A stretch of 39,053 nucleotides of DNA from Variovorax sp. (GCA_028292285.1 JAQGMP010000397.1:1-39053); one strand, 5' to 3'. Positions 1-10,097 are shown, numbered from the stretch's first letter. The notes: generated by a model not told the origin, from the letters alone. Program-made: numbers and translations.

Positions 1-1
1 C

Positions 2-292
2 TCAGGCGCTATTCTCCGACTCAAGATCCTCAGACAGCAGCCGCATCTCCTCGGCGAGCGCCAGCAGCCGGGAAAGCTGCCGTTGGATGACATCGCGAGA
101 CTCCGTGTCGAGCGCCATATCTTCACCCGGCGAGCACATCAGCTCCAGGGCCGTAGCGATGGTGCCAATCGGTGTTCGCAGATCGTGACTCAGTCGCGCA
201 GCCCGTGCTGCGAAGGCTTCTAACCTGTTGTTCACATAGCCCTCCCATTGGTATCGCAGTCCCCTCGGGCTGCTCGCGGCGGACTCGGACAT
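2..292 (-). CDS. Stand-alone histidine kinase dimerisation/phosphoacceptor (HisKA-like) protein, no ATPase domain
   Basis: Translation from ATG at 292 (MSESAASSPRG...) contains H-box LSHDLRTPIGTIATALELM; stop TGA at 4..2; about 96 aa. ATG overlaps the stop of the upstream HAD gene. Confidence 0.7.
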   Translation of the reverse strand: MSESAASSPRGLRYQWEGYVNNRLEAFAARAARLSHDLRTPIGTIATALELMCSPGEDMALDTESRDVIQRQLSRLLALAEEMRLLSEDLESENSA

Positions 293-1011
293 CAAGCGAC
301 CGAGCGGCCGAGCAGCGACGCCTCCCACGAACGAAGAAGATCTGCGGGGTCATCGTAAATCTCGCACTGTTCCCCAAACTGATCGTCGCTCCACCATCCG
401 CCGCAGCGCAGCGTGACGGCTCGAACTCCCGCGGCGTTGGCCGCCTGTACGTCGTACGGAGTGTCTCCTACCATGATGGCTTGCGCCGGCCGCACGCCTG
501 CTTTGCGTAGCGCCGCCTGGACGATATCGTCGTCGGGCTTGGAGCGGCGGGCATCTTCCGATGTGGCGCTCAGTTCAACCAGATCGGCGACGCAGGCGTG
601 CTGCAGCAGTGCGTGAAGTTCGTCCCCCGCCGACGTTGCCACCACGGGCTTCAAACCGGCGGCAAGAACTTTTTCCACCAGCGCGCGGGCCCCCCGGGTG
701 GGCTTCAGCCCAGGCAAGTACTTCTCAAGGAACAGGGACCCACGCTCGGCGGCGATGGCTTTCCCCTCGGCGGAATCGTGCGGCAGGTCCAGCAGCAACG
801 GCAGAAGCTTGTCGCCGCCCATGCCGATCAGCTGACGCACGTCCGCATAGTCCCTGACGTGGCCGTGCCCTGCCAGTACCTCGATCCAGCAGCGCGCGTG
901 TGCATCGTTGCTGTCCAGCAGCGTGCCATCAACGTCCAGCAGCACGACACGCAAATCCGTACGCGGGTTCTGCGTCCGGGCGGAATCGCGATCGGGTGAC
1001 AAATCATTCAT
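292..1011 (-). CDS. HAD family hydrolase (phosphoglycolate phosphatase-like)
   Basis: Motif I LLDVDGTLLDSNDAHA, motif III region SKPDDDIVQAAL, motif IV MVGDTPYDVQAA; ATG at 1011. Confidence 0.9.
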   Translation of the reverse strand: MNDLSPDRDSARTQNPRTDLRVVLLDVDGTLLDSNDAHARCWIEVLAGHGHVRDYADVRQLIGMGGDKLLPLLLDLPHDSAEGKAIAAERGSLFLEKYLPGLKPTRGARALVEKVLAAGLKPVVATSAGDELHALLQHACVADLVELSATSEDARRSKPDDDIVQAALRKAGVRPAQAIMVGDTPYDVQAANAAGVRAVTLRCGGWWSDDQFGEQCEIYDDPADLLRSWEASLLGRSVA

Positions 1012-1019
1012 CCAGGATC

Positions 1020-1286
1020 CTAAACTGCGGCGAAAGGCCGCGATGAATTGGCGAGCAACCCGCGTGCATTGGCGCGCCAGACGTCGACTTCGTCGCCCGC
1101 TTGCGATCCACGCCACTGGTAAGCCGCACAGGCCGCTTTGCTGATCAGCGTGCGGCGCTGGTCAGAGTCTGCGACGGCGGGCGCTTCCGGGCTCCACGAC
1201 AAGTTTCCCGAACGTCTCGGCCCGCGCAGTCCGCGCGCCGTTCGGCAGGCTGCGGCGCATGCGGCCGGATCTTCTACAGCTTTCAT
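1020..1286 (-). CDS. Small protein with degenerate DUF2934-like C-terminal segment
   Basis: C-terminal ISKAACAAYQWRGSQAGDEVDVWRANARGL resembles the DUF2934 pattern and the protein at 21481..21768. Confidence 0.5.
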   Translation of the reverse strand: MKAVEDPAACAAACRTARGLRGPRRSGNLSWSPEAPAVADSDQRRTLISKAACAAYQWRGSQAGDEVDVWRANARGLLANSSRPFAAV

Positions 1287-1481
1287 CACGGTCTCCTTGA
1301 GGCGATGCGACGCCGACGCAAACGCTAGGCACCCCCAACGGCGCACTCTGTCGGACGAGGTGCCGAAACCCGCAGGCGGATTCTCTGGAGCACTGGTAAT
1401 TCACATGCACGCGCCAATTCGCTCTCTCCTACATACACCCTCCGCGCTCGCGCCTAGGTTCATTCGATTTGGGAACTTGAT

Positions 1482-1652
1482 ATGGTCAAACCTCTTCGCC
1501 CGCCTCCCCCGCCCACGGTGCTGGTACCGGATCCGAATGCGCGCAAAGACGCGCAGAGTGATGAGGAACAGGAAAAAACGCAGAGCGCAGACGATCGAGT
1601 CGCCGCGGGGTTCCTGAAGAACGCGATCGACAAGCCCCGGCCGCAGGAGTGA
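1482..1652 (+). CDS. Hypothetical 56-aa protein
   Basis: ATG-TGA ORF MVKPLRPPPPPTVLVPDPNARKDAQSDEEQEKTQSADDRVAAGFLKNAIDKPRPQE; protein-like composition, no known domain recognised. Confidence 0.4.
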   Translation: MVKPLRPPPPPTVLVPDPNARKDAQSDEEQEKTQSADDRVAAGFLKNAIDKPRPQE

Positions 1653-1701
1653 TGAAGGTTCGCTCTTTCTGCGGGTCGCACATTGGTTGAAGGGGGAGTG
1701 G

Positions 1702-1917
1702 ATGTTGGACGCACCACCAGGCTCGCATCGGGCTGCCTCATACGAACTTCGCTTCCGTTCGCTGTTCATAGAGGGGCGTGGCTTTGCTTTTCCGTGCGAC
1801 GCCCGGGGAGAGGTCAACATCGACGCCTTGAGCCCAGCGGCACGGGAGAACTACCTGTACGCGCTGTCGAGCGTCGGCCGCGAATTCGCAACGCCTGCCG
1901 TACAGCCGACCGGTTGA
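1702..1917 (+). CDS. Conserved hypothetical small protein
   Basis: MLDAPPGSHRAASYELRFRSLFIEGRGFAFPCDARGEVNIDALSPAARENYLYALSSVGREFATPAVQPTG; purine-rich RBS (agggggag) just upstream. Confidence 0.6.
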   Translation: MLDAPPGSHRAASYELRFRSLFIEGRGFAFPCDARGEVNIDALSPAARENYLYALSSVGREFATPAVQPTG

Positions 1918-2336
1918 TCTCGGGATAGATGCCTCTGGCAAGCCCCTTGACGTGCATCCCTCAGGACACAAGCATGGGTTCAAACCCCGGCGTCCCGTCT
2001 TTGTTGATGGAACAACTGAAGCTGGCGAACGAAGGGTCGGTCGCTTTGCCGTACCGCACGATCGGTTCCTTCCCCGTCCTACGCAACACCGTTCTGGCCT
2101 GGCCCAGTGTTCCTGTTGAGTTGAAATCAGGCAGGGCCGCGTTGGCGCAGTCCAGCCTTGACGCTCCCCGGACATCCGATCGCGCTGAAGGAGGCCCGAT
2201 GAACAGCAGCGTGCCGGCCGTCCGGTGTGCACCCCTTCAGCAGGCCCGACCGCGTGAGCCGGAGTCCGGGAGCCAGGGGCGATGCAAGACGAAGCGGACC
2301 TGAGCCGTCCGCTGCTACTGAAGGAGTCGCACAGTC

Positions 2337-2924
2337 ATGGAGCCAACGAGGAACGTCATTGTTATAGGAGCCGGACGCGGAGGCGTCGAGTCTTTGCGAA
2401 GAGTGCTGGCGTCCATGGCGCCGCCACTGCCTGCGGTCTTGCTTGGACTTGCCCACCAACCGGCGCCCGGAGCCGGGACCGCCGGCGGAATTCTTGGCGG
2501 TTCCACTCGCCTGCCGGTTTCCTATGCGACACAGGGAGGCAGCATTCACACTGGCGAGGTCTATCTTGCGCCGCCTGGCTGTCATCTGACGGTCGATGCC
2601 GAAGGCCGGACCAGCCTCGATGGGGGTGAAAGGCTCATGCGCATCGGAAGGCCCGCTATCGACTTGCTGTTTCAGTCCGCGGCCGCGGCTTTCGGCGGCC
2701 GGGTGATCGGGGTTGTGCTCAGCGGAGCGGACGGAGACGGCACCGATGGGCTTCGCGCCATCAAGGCCGCGGGCGGCCTCAGCGTGGTGCAAAGCCCCGC
2801 CGACGCCAGTGTGCCGGACATGCCGAGCAGTGCGTTGCTCGGCGACAACCCGGACCATTGCGTGCTGCTGGAGCAGATTGGGCCTCTGCTGCTACGGCTT
2901 GTGCGAAGCGATACCGCGAACTAG
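2337..2924 (+). CDS. CheB methylesterase-like protein, catalytic Ser replaced
   Basis: N-terminal VIVIGAGRGGVESLRRVL aligns to CheB IGASTGG; His (LAHQPAPG) and Asp (VLSGADGDGTDGL) motifs retained. Confidence 0.8.
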   Translation: MEPTRNVIVIGAGRGGVESLRRVLASMAPPLPAVLLGLAHQPAPGAGTAGGILGGSTRLPVSYATQGGSIHTGEVYLAPPGCHLTVDAEGRTSLDGGERLMRIGRPAIDLLFQSAAAAFGGRVIGVVLSGADGDGTDGLRAIKAAGGLSVVQSPADASVPDMPSSALLGDNPDHCVLLEQIGPLLLRLVRSDTAN

Positions 2925-3803
2925 AAGCACAACCCCAGTGGGTGCCTGTCGTCTATCAGGGTGTGTCCGGCGCATGGCATTTGTGGCGTCTTCGGGGCCC
3001 GAAACTGCAACGATTCACCGGCCCGGCCATCTCACGCCGGCAAGCAGGTGCTTCTCGAGCATCGGGAGACGAAGTACGAGGGCCTTGTAAGTGCAACGAA
3101 CAAGCATGCGCCTGGCGCAGGCCGCGAAGTGTGCGCACAGCGCCGTGGCGTGACCTTTGGGTTCATGGGGACCACGACGGTGAAGCCAGGTGGAATCGCT
3201 CTTGAGCCCCGAGCGCGCCGACCAACGGTTTGTGGAGCCTGAAGGCCGTGATGCCACCGAGCGGCAGGGCATACCAGCGCACTCTGCCAGAACAGCTGGA
3301 ATCCCCCGCTGGAGCGTGGTGGGTCGTGGTCGGTCACCAGCAGCCCGCACCGATTGACGAGCCGCCCCGCTTTGAAGGCCAATCGACTTCGCGCAAGTTT
3401 CTCCTGCTTGCCGTGCACGTCAGCGTCGACAGCAGCAACCCGATGACGGCCTACAGGCGGAGCCCCCGGCGCAGTGCACCTTGATCCGCCCGAAAAAAAC
3501 GACTTGGGTAGACACACGCCCCAGGGAGATTCACAGCATGGATGCCGCGACAGCCGTTATGCAGCCGCCCGATCACCCGGCGACGAGGCGCCCCGCGGCA
3601 CGCACGGCGCGGGCGAAAGCAATGGCCGTCATGCGGCGGCAGGGGGCAAGACGCCGGGGAAACCATGCGCGTTGGCAGCGGAACCGGCAAGATCATCAAG
3701 GGCTTCCGTGGCGTTTGACGCTCGGCATTCAAATGCGACCCCTCACCCTCGACCCCGCACCCGACACTGTTGCCGCCATCGTTGAGCGCGTCATGAGTGA
3801 TGT

Positions 3804-5759
3804 ATGAACTTCAAACGACTCTTCTTCGGCCCGGTGCTGCCCAATCGAGATGAGCGCGCAAGGAAGATAGGCGCGCTGGAAGGCGTGCCGGCCATGGGGC
3901 TGGACGGGCTGGGTTCATCGGCTTATGGACCCGAAGCGGCCCTCACAGTTCTGATTCCGCTAGGCGCAGCGGGAACGGGCTACGTGGAGCCCATCACGGC
4001 GGTCATCGTCGTATTGTTGGCGATCCTCTACCTCTCCTACCGGCAGACCATCCGCGCCTACCCGTCCAACGGTGGTGCTTACACGGTCGCCAAGGCGAAC
4101 CTCGGGCGCGAGGCGAGCTTGCTGGCCGCCGCCGCCCTCATGATCGACTACGTGCTGAACGTGGCCGTGGGGATCTCGGCCGGCGTCGCCGCCCTGATCT
4201 CAGCCATTCCCTCCTTGCAGCCCTACACGCTGTGGCTTTGCCTGTGCATCCTGGCCCTGGTGACCTTGATCAATCTTCGGGGCACGCTCGATGCAGGCCG
4301 GCTTTTTGCGTTGCCGACTTACACCTTTGCCGGCAGCTTTTTCATCCTGTTGGCCATCGGAATCTACAAAGCGGCGACGTCTGGACCGCCGCCCTCGGCG
4401 CCCCTCGCGCAAGTGGCCGGCACAGCGTCGGCCTGGGTACTGATGCACGCGTTCGCGAGCGGTTGCACGGCCATGACCGGCGTCGAAGCCGTCAGCAACG
4501 GGGTGGGTGCCTTTCGCGAACCGGCGGTCAAGTACGCACACCGCACTTTGACCGCCATCGTGCTCATCCTCGGAATTCTGCTCGCAGGGATTGCGTACTT
4601 GGCCAACGCATTCCATATCGCGGCCATGGACCAATCGCAAGCCGGCTACCAGAGCGTGCTGTCGCAGCTCGCGACGTCGGTGGTCGGGCGCGGCGCCTTC
4701 TACTACGTGGCGATCGGCAGCCTCCTGTGCGTGCTGGCGCTCTCGGCGAACACCAGCTTCACCGACTTCCCGCGCCTGTGCCGCACCATTGCTCAGGACG
4801 ATTTTCTGCCGCGTCCTTTCGCGGTGGTGGGCCGTCGACTCGTGTTCTCGGTCGGCATCGCTTACCTCGCGCTGACGGCCGGTCTGTTGCTGATCGTCTT
4901 CAACGGCATCACGGAGCATCTGATCCCGCTTTTTGCCATCGGTGCCTTCCTCACCTTCACTTTGTCTCAGGCGGGCATGGTGGTTCACTGGCGCCGTGAA
5001 TACGCCCGGGAGCCGTCGTCAACGGCGCGCGCGCGCATGGGGATCAACGCCGTCGGCGCGTTGGCGACGGGGGTCGCGTTCGTCATCATCCTGCTCGCGA
5101 AGTTCACCGCGGGCGCCTGGATCACGTTGCTGGTCATCCCGGCAGTCATGGTGCTGCTGCACTCGGTTAACCGCTACTACGCCGGCCTGAAGGAACAAAT
5201 GCGCGAGGAGGCGCCGTTGGCAATCGGCGCCATCGAGAGTCCGACGGTGCTGGTCGTCGTCGAGGAGTGGAGTCGGCTCACCGACAAAGCCCTGACCTTC
5301 GCCATGCATCTCTCCAAGGAGGTCATCGCCGTGCACCTGATGGCCCTTTCAGGGCCGGACGACGTTGGGAAGCGGCAAGCGCTGGAAGCGCGGTGGGCAG
5401 ATTTCGTGGAAGCTCCCGCGCGCGCGGCCGGGCATACCCCGCCGCGCTTGCTCGTGCTGCAAGCACAATACCGGCGCATGCACGAGCCGTTGATCCGGCT
5501 GCTGCGAAAGATCGAGACCAACCATCCGGGACGCCCCGTCGCCATCCTGATTCCAGAGTTGATCAAGCGCAAGTGGTGGCAGTACCCGCTGCATACGCAC
5601 CGCGCCCGTCGCCTGAGAACGAAGCTGCTTCAGTGCGGAAGCGAACAGGTCGTCGTCATCAACGTACCGTGGTTCCTGGAGCCGGTTGCCAGCGCAGCGA
5701 CTGTGGACAAAAAGGACGCGCGTGCTGGGACACTGCATGGCGCGAGCCGGCCTGCGTGA
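3804..5759 (+). CDS. APC family amino acid permease-like transporter
   Basis: 651 aa, many TM segments, LGSSAYGPEA near N-terminus, YPSNGGAYTVAKANLG; C-terminal soluble domain. Confidence 0.9.
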   Translation: MNFKRLFFGPVLPNRDERARKIGALEGVPAMGLDGLGSSAYGPEAALTVLIPLGAAGTGYVEPITAVIVVLLAILYLSYRQTIRAYPSNGGAYTVAKANLGREASLLAAAALMIDYVLNVAVGISAGVAALISAIPSLQPYTLWLCLCILALVTLINLRGTLDAGRLFALPTYTFAGSFFILLAIGIYKAATSGPPPSAPLAQVAGTASAWVLMHAFASGCTAMTGVEAVSNGVGAFREPAVKYAHRTLTAIVLILGILLAGIAYLANAFHIAAMDQSQAGYQSVLSQLATSVVGRGAFYYVAIGSLLCVLALSANTSFTDFPRLCRTIAQDDFLPRPFAVVGRRLVFSVGIAYLALTAGLLLIVFNGITEHLIPLFAIGAFLTFTLSQAGMVVHWRREYAREPSSTARARMGINAVGALATGVAFVIILLAKFTAGAWITLLVIPAVMVLLHSVNRYYAGLKEQMREEAPLAIGAIESPTVLVVVEEWSRLTDKALTFAMHLSKEVIAVHLMALSGPDDVGKRQALEARWADFVEAPARAAGHTPPRLLVLQAQYRRMHEPLIRLLRKIETNHPGRPVAILIPELIKRKWWQYPLHTHRARRLRTKLLQCGSEQVVVINVPWFLEPVASAATVDKKDARAGTLHGASRPA

Positions 5760-6173
5760 TCCATTTGGATTTCGATGCGCCAGGGCTGAGCATGCCGAAC
5801 CTTTGATATCCGAGCTTCGATGCTCCGGGATCAGCCCGGCGGACACTCTCCCGGTGCCGAGTGCCTTGCGCAAAGTGAGCACGCGTCGAGAACGCGCGAG
5901 CCCCCGACTGCGCTTTTGCAAAGGCCAGATGCTGGCGGCGCCGTGCGCGGTTACGCTCGATTCCGTACGCTCAGACACAGCGGTAACCTCCGCAAAGCCG
6001 GATCTACCCGAGAGGCATGGAGCGCAATCGTTGCGACGTACCAGCGACGTTGCGCGCGGAAAAGCGGTCGCGAGCGAAGCCGCGAATCGCGGGCGAGAGA
6101 TCGAAAGCCTGTCGCGCGCATCCGGCTGCCTGCAATTCACTTCATCCAACAGGCGAGAGGCCGGGATCAATTC

Positions 6174-6320
6174 ATGGCGCGACCGCCAATCAAGTTTGCA
6201 CGAGGCACCGAAGACATCCGCACGGCGCAGGAGCCCGCGGCTGAGATTCCAAGAGACTCTCTTTTTGAGTTGTCGTCGCACCGGGATGCGGCGGAGCAAC
6301 TTGAATGCCGGGACACTTGA
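6174..6320 (+). CDS. Hypothetical 48-aa protein
   Basis: ATG-TGA ORF MARPPIKFARGTEDIRTAQEPAAEIPRDSLFELSSHRDAAEQLECRDT; no homology recognised. Confidence 0.25.
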   Translation: MARPPIKFARGTEDIRTAQEPAAEIPRDSLFELSSHRDAAEQLECRDT

Positions 6321-6329
6321 TCGTATAAA
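6301..6329 (+). promoter_or_regulatory. Putative sigma70-type promoter for the small ORF at 6387
   Basis: TTGAAT (6301-6306), 17-nt spacer, TATAAA (6324-6329). Confidence 0.45.
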
Positions 6330-6386
6330 TATCGCACCTAGTTCGGTACACGTTTTCCGTTTCAACGTACTTCCAAGGAGTTGATG

Positions 6387-6626
6387 ATGGCTTCGCGATC
6401 GAGTCTTTCCTCATCGAACATTTCCCAGCATATCGGCAGCACTGCCGCAAGCTCTGGAGGTCGGAGGGCAATGAGCACAAGGGAGCTTCAAGCGTACCTT
6501 GCCGCGCGCGACACGCTGAGGCGCGTCCGGCGGACCTCTTCCCTTTTCATACCGCCGCGGGGCGACACCCTTCATTTCGTCGTGCGATGCCGCGCCGATC
6601 TTCCGCCGCGAGACGTTGACGCGTGA
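6387..6626 (+). CDS. Uncharacterised small protein, paralogue of 31013..31243
   Basis: AAGGAG RBS 6 nt before ATG; core GRRAMSTRELQAYLAARDTLRRVRR matches GRPVMSEKQIEAYLIARDALRAMRR of the second copy. Confidence 0.65.
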   Translation: MASRSSLSSSNISQHIGSTAASSGGRRAMSTRELQAYLAARDTLRRVRRTSSLFIPPRGDTLHFVVRCRADLPPRDVDA

Positions 6627-6887
6627 GCCGGGACGAGCCCGACGGAGCGAATGCCGCTCCGTTGGCCTCTCTCCCTTTTATCTCTCTCTCGAGCCCCGTG
6701 GCGCGCCAGTGGGTGCGTGTTTTTCGCGCCAACGACGTCGTCGAACGGAGTGGGGTTTCGACCTGTACGGCCTGCCCGCGCCGGCAGCGCAAGGGGCGGC
6801 CGCCCAGCCGCGGCTAGACTGAGTGCAGTGCCCTTTGACGTGGTAAGTTGCCGCAAGAACCGTCGCGGTTTGCGGCGAACGTCGATC

Positions 6888-7352
6888 TCACTGCCGGGGA
6901 TCGTCGCGTTGCAAGTCCACGTCACTCAACTCGTCGTCCAGGGCGCGTTGCATCAGCCTGTTCTCGAATAGAACGAAGGAGGCCGCCAGCACAACGAGCG
7001 CCAACCCAACGATCGAGAAGCACGCAGCCACGGGCGGCAGGATATCGTTTGGCGCCACCACGTTGACCGCACCGATGATCAGCGTGAAGATCAGCAGCAT
7101 GGCCGAGACCACGCCGATGTTCGTCGCCCTGCGCATGCACGCACAACGTCGCTGGTAGAGAAGAATCTGTCGGCGGACACTCTGGTGCCGCGAGCTGTTC
7201 GTTTGCTTTCGGTACTCATCCAGCAGCTCTCTGAATCGCACCGCCGCGGCCTCGTATCGAGTCTGAAGATAGCTGAGAAAAATCCATGCAGCGAAGACCA
7301 GACTGGCCGTTGGACCGATGGTCTGCAGCAACTCTTTGAGATCGATGGACAA
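6888..7352 (-). CDS. DUF2721-like membrane protein
   Basis: TM segments LLQTIGPTASLVFAAWIFLSYL, IGVVSAMLLIFTLIIGAVNVV and FSIVGLALVVLAASFVLFENRLMQRALDDEL; likely TTG start at 7352 preceded by AGGAG. Confidence 0.7.
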   Translation of the reverse strand: MSIDLKELLQTIGPTASLVFAAWIFLSYLQTRYEAAAVRFRELLDEYRKQTNSSRHQSVRRQILLYQRRCACMRRATNIGVVSAMLLIFTLIIGAVNVVAPNDILPPVAACFSIVGLALVVLAASFVLFENRLMQRALDDELSDVDLQRDDPRQ

Positions 7353-8009
7353 CGTGACTCCTGGTGAATTGGACTTCTGACGAGGTGCCCGCATCAGTCA
7401 ATGCGACTTACCGGGTGGCTGGGCCGTGCGCATCGAACATTGCCGGCGGTTCATCAGAACGGCGCTCAGACGACGTGAGACAAATGGAAGTCGTGCGCAA
7501 AGCATGCGATAGAGCGCTTGCGTCGCTACCCGTCGGATCCGGCGGCGACCCGCCCGGGCCTGATGGACCCGCCCGGCTTGGCAATCCGGACCAGGACGGA
7601 CGTCGACGGCAACACACTGCTTACCAACCGGGCAATTGCGAGCAAGCCGCCAAGCGTGACTGCGAGCTTGGCGTGAAAGAGGAAAGGCTTCGTGCCGACC
7701 AGGGCTTCGGCATGTTGGCTGGAACTGGAGGATGTCACCGACGGCTCCGATAGATGTAGCCCTGAGGATCACCATTGCCGAATGCAGGCACGACGGCGTA
7801 ATGCGCGGCCGCTCGTAGGCAAAGCACAGACACGAGCGCCTTGGCGGTTTGCCCTCCTGAGGTCGCGACAGGCGCGTCGGTGAGCGACGACACGAGCGCA
7901 GCGGCTCCTCGCGCGCCGAACTGCTACTGGCGGCACGTTGATTGCCCGCAGCAGGCGGCGCGACGAGTCGCCACCGAAGACCCACATCCAGCAACCAGCC
8001 GAGGCCGCC

Positions 8010-10013
8010 ATGCGTCAACCCTTCCAAGTAGCAGACCTTTATCTTCATCAAAAGATCACGGAGATCGAATGTGCCCAGGGGCTTGGCATCGCCGCGTGCA
8101 CGGTTCGTTCCGTCGACCGGGAGCAGGACGGATACAGCTCCTGCATCTGGTCGTACGAGCTGACCGGCCCGTCCGCCCGTCAGCTGACCCGCGGAGGCGC
8201 ACGAGATGAGGCTCCCCGTTGGTCGCCCACCGCGGACCGGCTCGCGTTCCTGTCAGACCGGGGTGGCGGATCTCCGCAGGTCTATCTCATGCCGCGCGAC
8301 GGTGGCGAGGCCCGGCAGCTGGGGCAGTTTGACGAGAGCGTGACCAACCTGCGCTGGACCCCGCACGGCAGGTCGCTCATGGTCGCGAGTGCGATCGCGG
8401 TAGATCCCGAGTTGCGCGGCCAGCCTTCCTTTGGAAAGGCGCCCAAGCGCAAGACGTCCGCGCCCGAAGTTGCTTGGCGACTCCCGTACAAGGAGGACGG
8501 GGTGGGTTATCTCCTGCAGCGCCAGATCCACCTTTTCGCGCTGGATGCAGACACCGGAGAGCACACGCAGCTGACATCGGGTGCGTTCGACGTGATGGCC
8601 TTCGACATCTCCGCCGACAGCGAGCACATTGCCTACTCCCGCACTCGCGACGGCAAGTTCGCCCATGCCACGGACCTGTGGATTTGCGACACCGAAGGTC
8701 ATAACCAACGACAGTTGACCCACCGCCACGCGGTCGTTATGCAGCCGGTATGGTCGCCCGACGGGCGGTACATCGCCTTCACGGGTTCCATCGAGGAAGG
8801 GGACGCAGAACCCAAGCTTTGGCTGCTGGACGTCGCGACGGAAAACGTCCGGATGCTGGCCGACGAGTCGGTGGACGTGGCCGACGCCGCCTCGCTCCAC
8901 TGGGCGCGCGACGGGTCCGAGATCTTCTTTTCCCGCGCGCATCGAGGTTGCCACGTAGTCTGCGCGATTTCCGTCCCGAGCGGCACGCTGCGCGTCATCG
9001 TTCCAGGCGAGCGACAGCTCGGCGCCCTTGGCTGTACCGAGAGGGACTTCGTGTACACGGTGGAGCATCCTTCCCAACCCAGCGAACTGTGGGCGATTGA
9101 CCGCGATGGTGGAGAGGAACGCCAGATCAGCGATTTGAACGCATGGTGGAAAGAACGCCTGCCGATCGAGGCCAAGTTGCGTGCCTTCGAGGTGCCAGAC
9201 GGATGCGGCGGCACCGAGGCTGTGAGCGGCTGGCTCATCAGAATGCCTGGTTCTGCCTTGCCCGGTCCCCTCCTCAACGACGTCCACGGCGGCCCCGCGA
9301 GTTATGCGTTGCTCGACTTCGATACCAATGTTTTCTGGCAGGTCCTTTGTGCACGAGGGTGGTCCGTCCTCGCGCTGAACGCGGTGGGCTCGTCCAGTTA
9401 CGGGCGCGAATTCTGCCAGCGCTTGGCGGGCCACTGGGGCCACTACGACTTGCCACAGCACATCGCCGCGGTCGAACAGTTGCAAAGCGAAGGCATCGTT
9501 GACGAGCGCGTCGCCATCTCTGGCAAATCCTACGGCGGGTATCTGAGTGCCTGGGCCACCGGGCACACCATGCTCTTTCGCGGCGCCGTGGTCATGGCGC
9601 CGGTCGGCAATATCGAAACGCATTACGGCACCTCTGATGGTGGCTACTACGCGGACCCTTTCTATATCGCCACGAGTCCGGCCTTCGATCGCGCGAAGGC
9701 GCGGGAAATGTCGCCGCTGCAGCATGTTGAAAAATCGAAGACGCCGACCCTTTTCCTCCAAGGCAAGGAAGATGAGCGCTGCCCCAAGTGCCAGTCGGAG
9801 GAACTCTTCGTGTCCTTGGCTCGAGCGGGGGACACACCGACGGAGCTGGTCTTGTACCCGGGCGAGCACCACAGCTTTCTCGGGGAAGGCGCGCCATCTT
9901 GCCGGGAAGATGCGGCCAACCGGATTCTCAGCTGGCTGGACCGCTATGTGGTCGAGGCGATGGAGGCACCCGGCGCAACGGGCGACAAGCAACGAGAGGT
10001 GCTGGGCAGCTAG
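8010..10013 (+). CDS. S9 family prolyl oligopeptidase / acylaminoacyl peptidase
   Basis: TolB/beta-propeller repeats (APRWSPTADRLAFLSDR, PVWSPDGRYIAFTG) then alpha/beta hydrolase GKSYGGYLS, LQGKEDERCP, YPGEHHSF. Confidence 0.93.
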   Translation: MRQPFQVADLYLHQKITEIECAQGLGIAACTVRSVDREQDGYSSCIWSYELTGPSARQLTRGGARDEAPRWSPTADRLAFLSDRGGGSPQVYLMPRDGGEARQLGQFDESVTNLRWTPHGRSLMVASAIAVDPELRGQPSFGKAPKRKTSAPEVAWRLPYKEDGVGYLLQRQIHLFALDADTGEHTQLTSGAFDVMAFDISADSEHIAYSRTRDGKFAHATDLWICDTEGHNQRQLTHRHAVVMQPVWSPDGRYIAFTGSIEEGDAEPKLWLLDVATENVRMLADESVDVADAASLHWARDGSEIFFSRAHRGCHVVCAISVPSGTLRVIVPGERQLGALGCTERDFVYTVEHPSQPSELWAIDRDGGEERQISDLNAWWKERLPIEAKLRAFEVPDGCGGTEAVSGWLIRMPGSALPGPLLNDVHGGPASYALLDFDTNVFWQVLCARGWSVLALNAVGSSSYGREFCQRLAGHWGHYDLPQHIAAVEQLQSEGIVDERVAISGKSYGGYLSAWATGHTMLFRGAVVMAPVGNIETHYGTSDGGYYADPFYIATSPAFDRAKAREMSPLQHVEKSKTPTLFLQGKEDERCPKCQSEELFVSLARAGDTPTELVLYPGEHHSFLGEGAPSCREDAANRILSWLDRYVVEAMEAPGATGDKQREVLGS

Positions 10014-10097
10014 GCCCACGCATCGCGGGCATTCACCGGCGCCGAAGGCCGACAAAGCGCGCCAGTGGTGGATGCCCCCGGTGCGAAGGAGTTTCCA

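Noticed and set aside
2925-3803. Possible genes between the CheB-like gene and the permease (for example 2961-3242, 3481-3807)
   Set aside because: Translations lack recognisable domains and overlap in several frames; could be decayed sequence, but I cannot support a CDS.
7526-7738. Minus-strand ORF with a hydrophobic stretch (AKLAVTLGGLLAIARLVSSVL)
   Set aside because: Short, no clear start signal or family; not strong enough to call.
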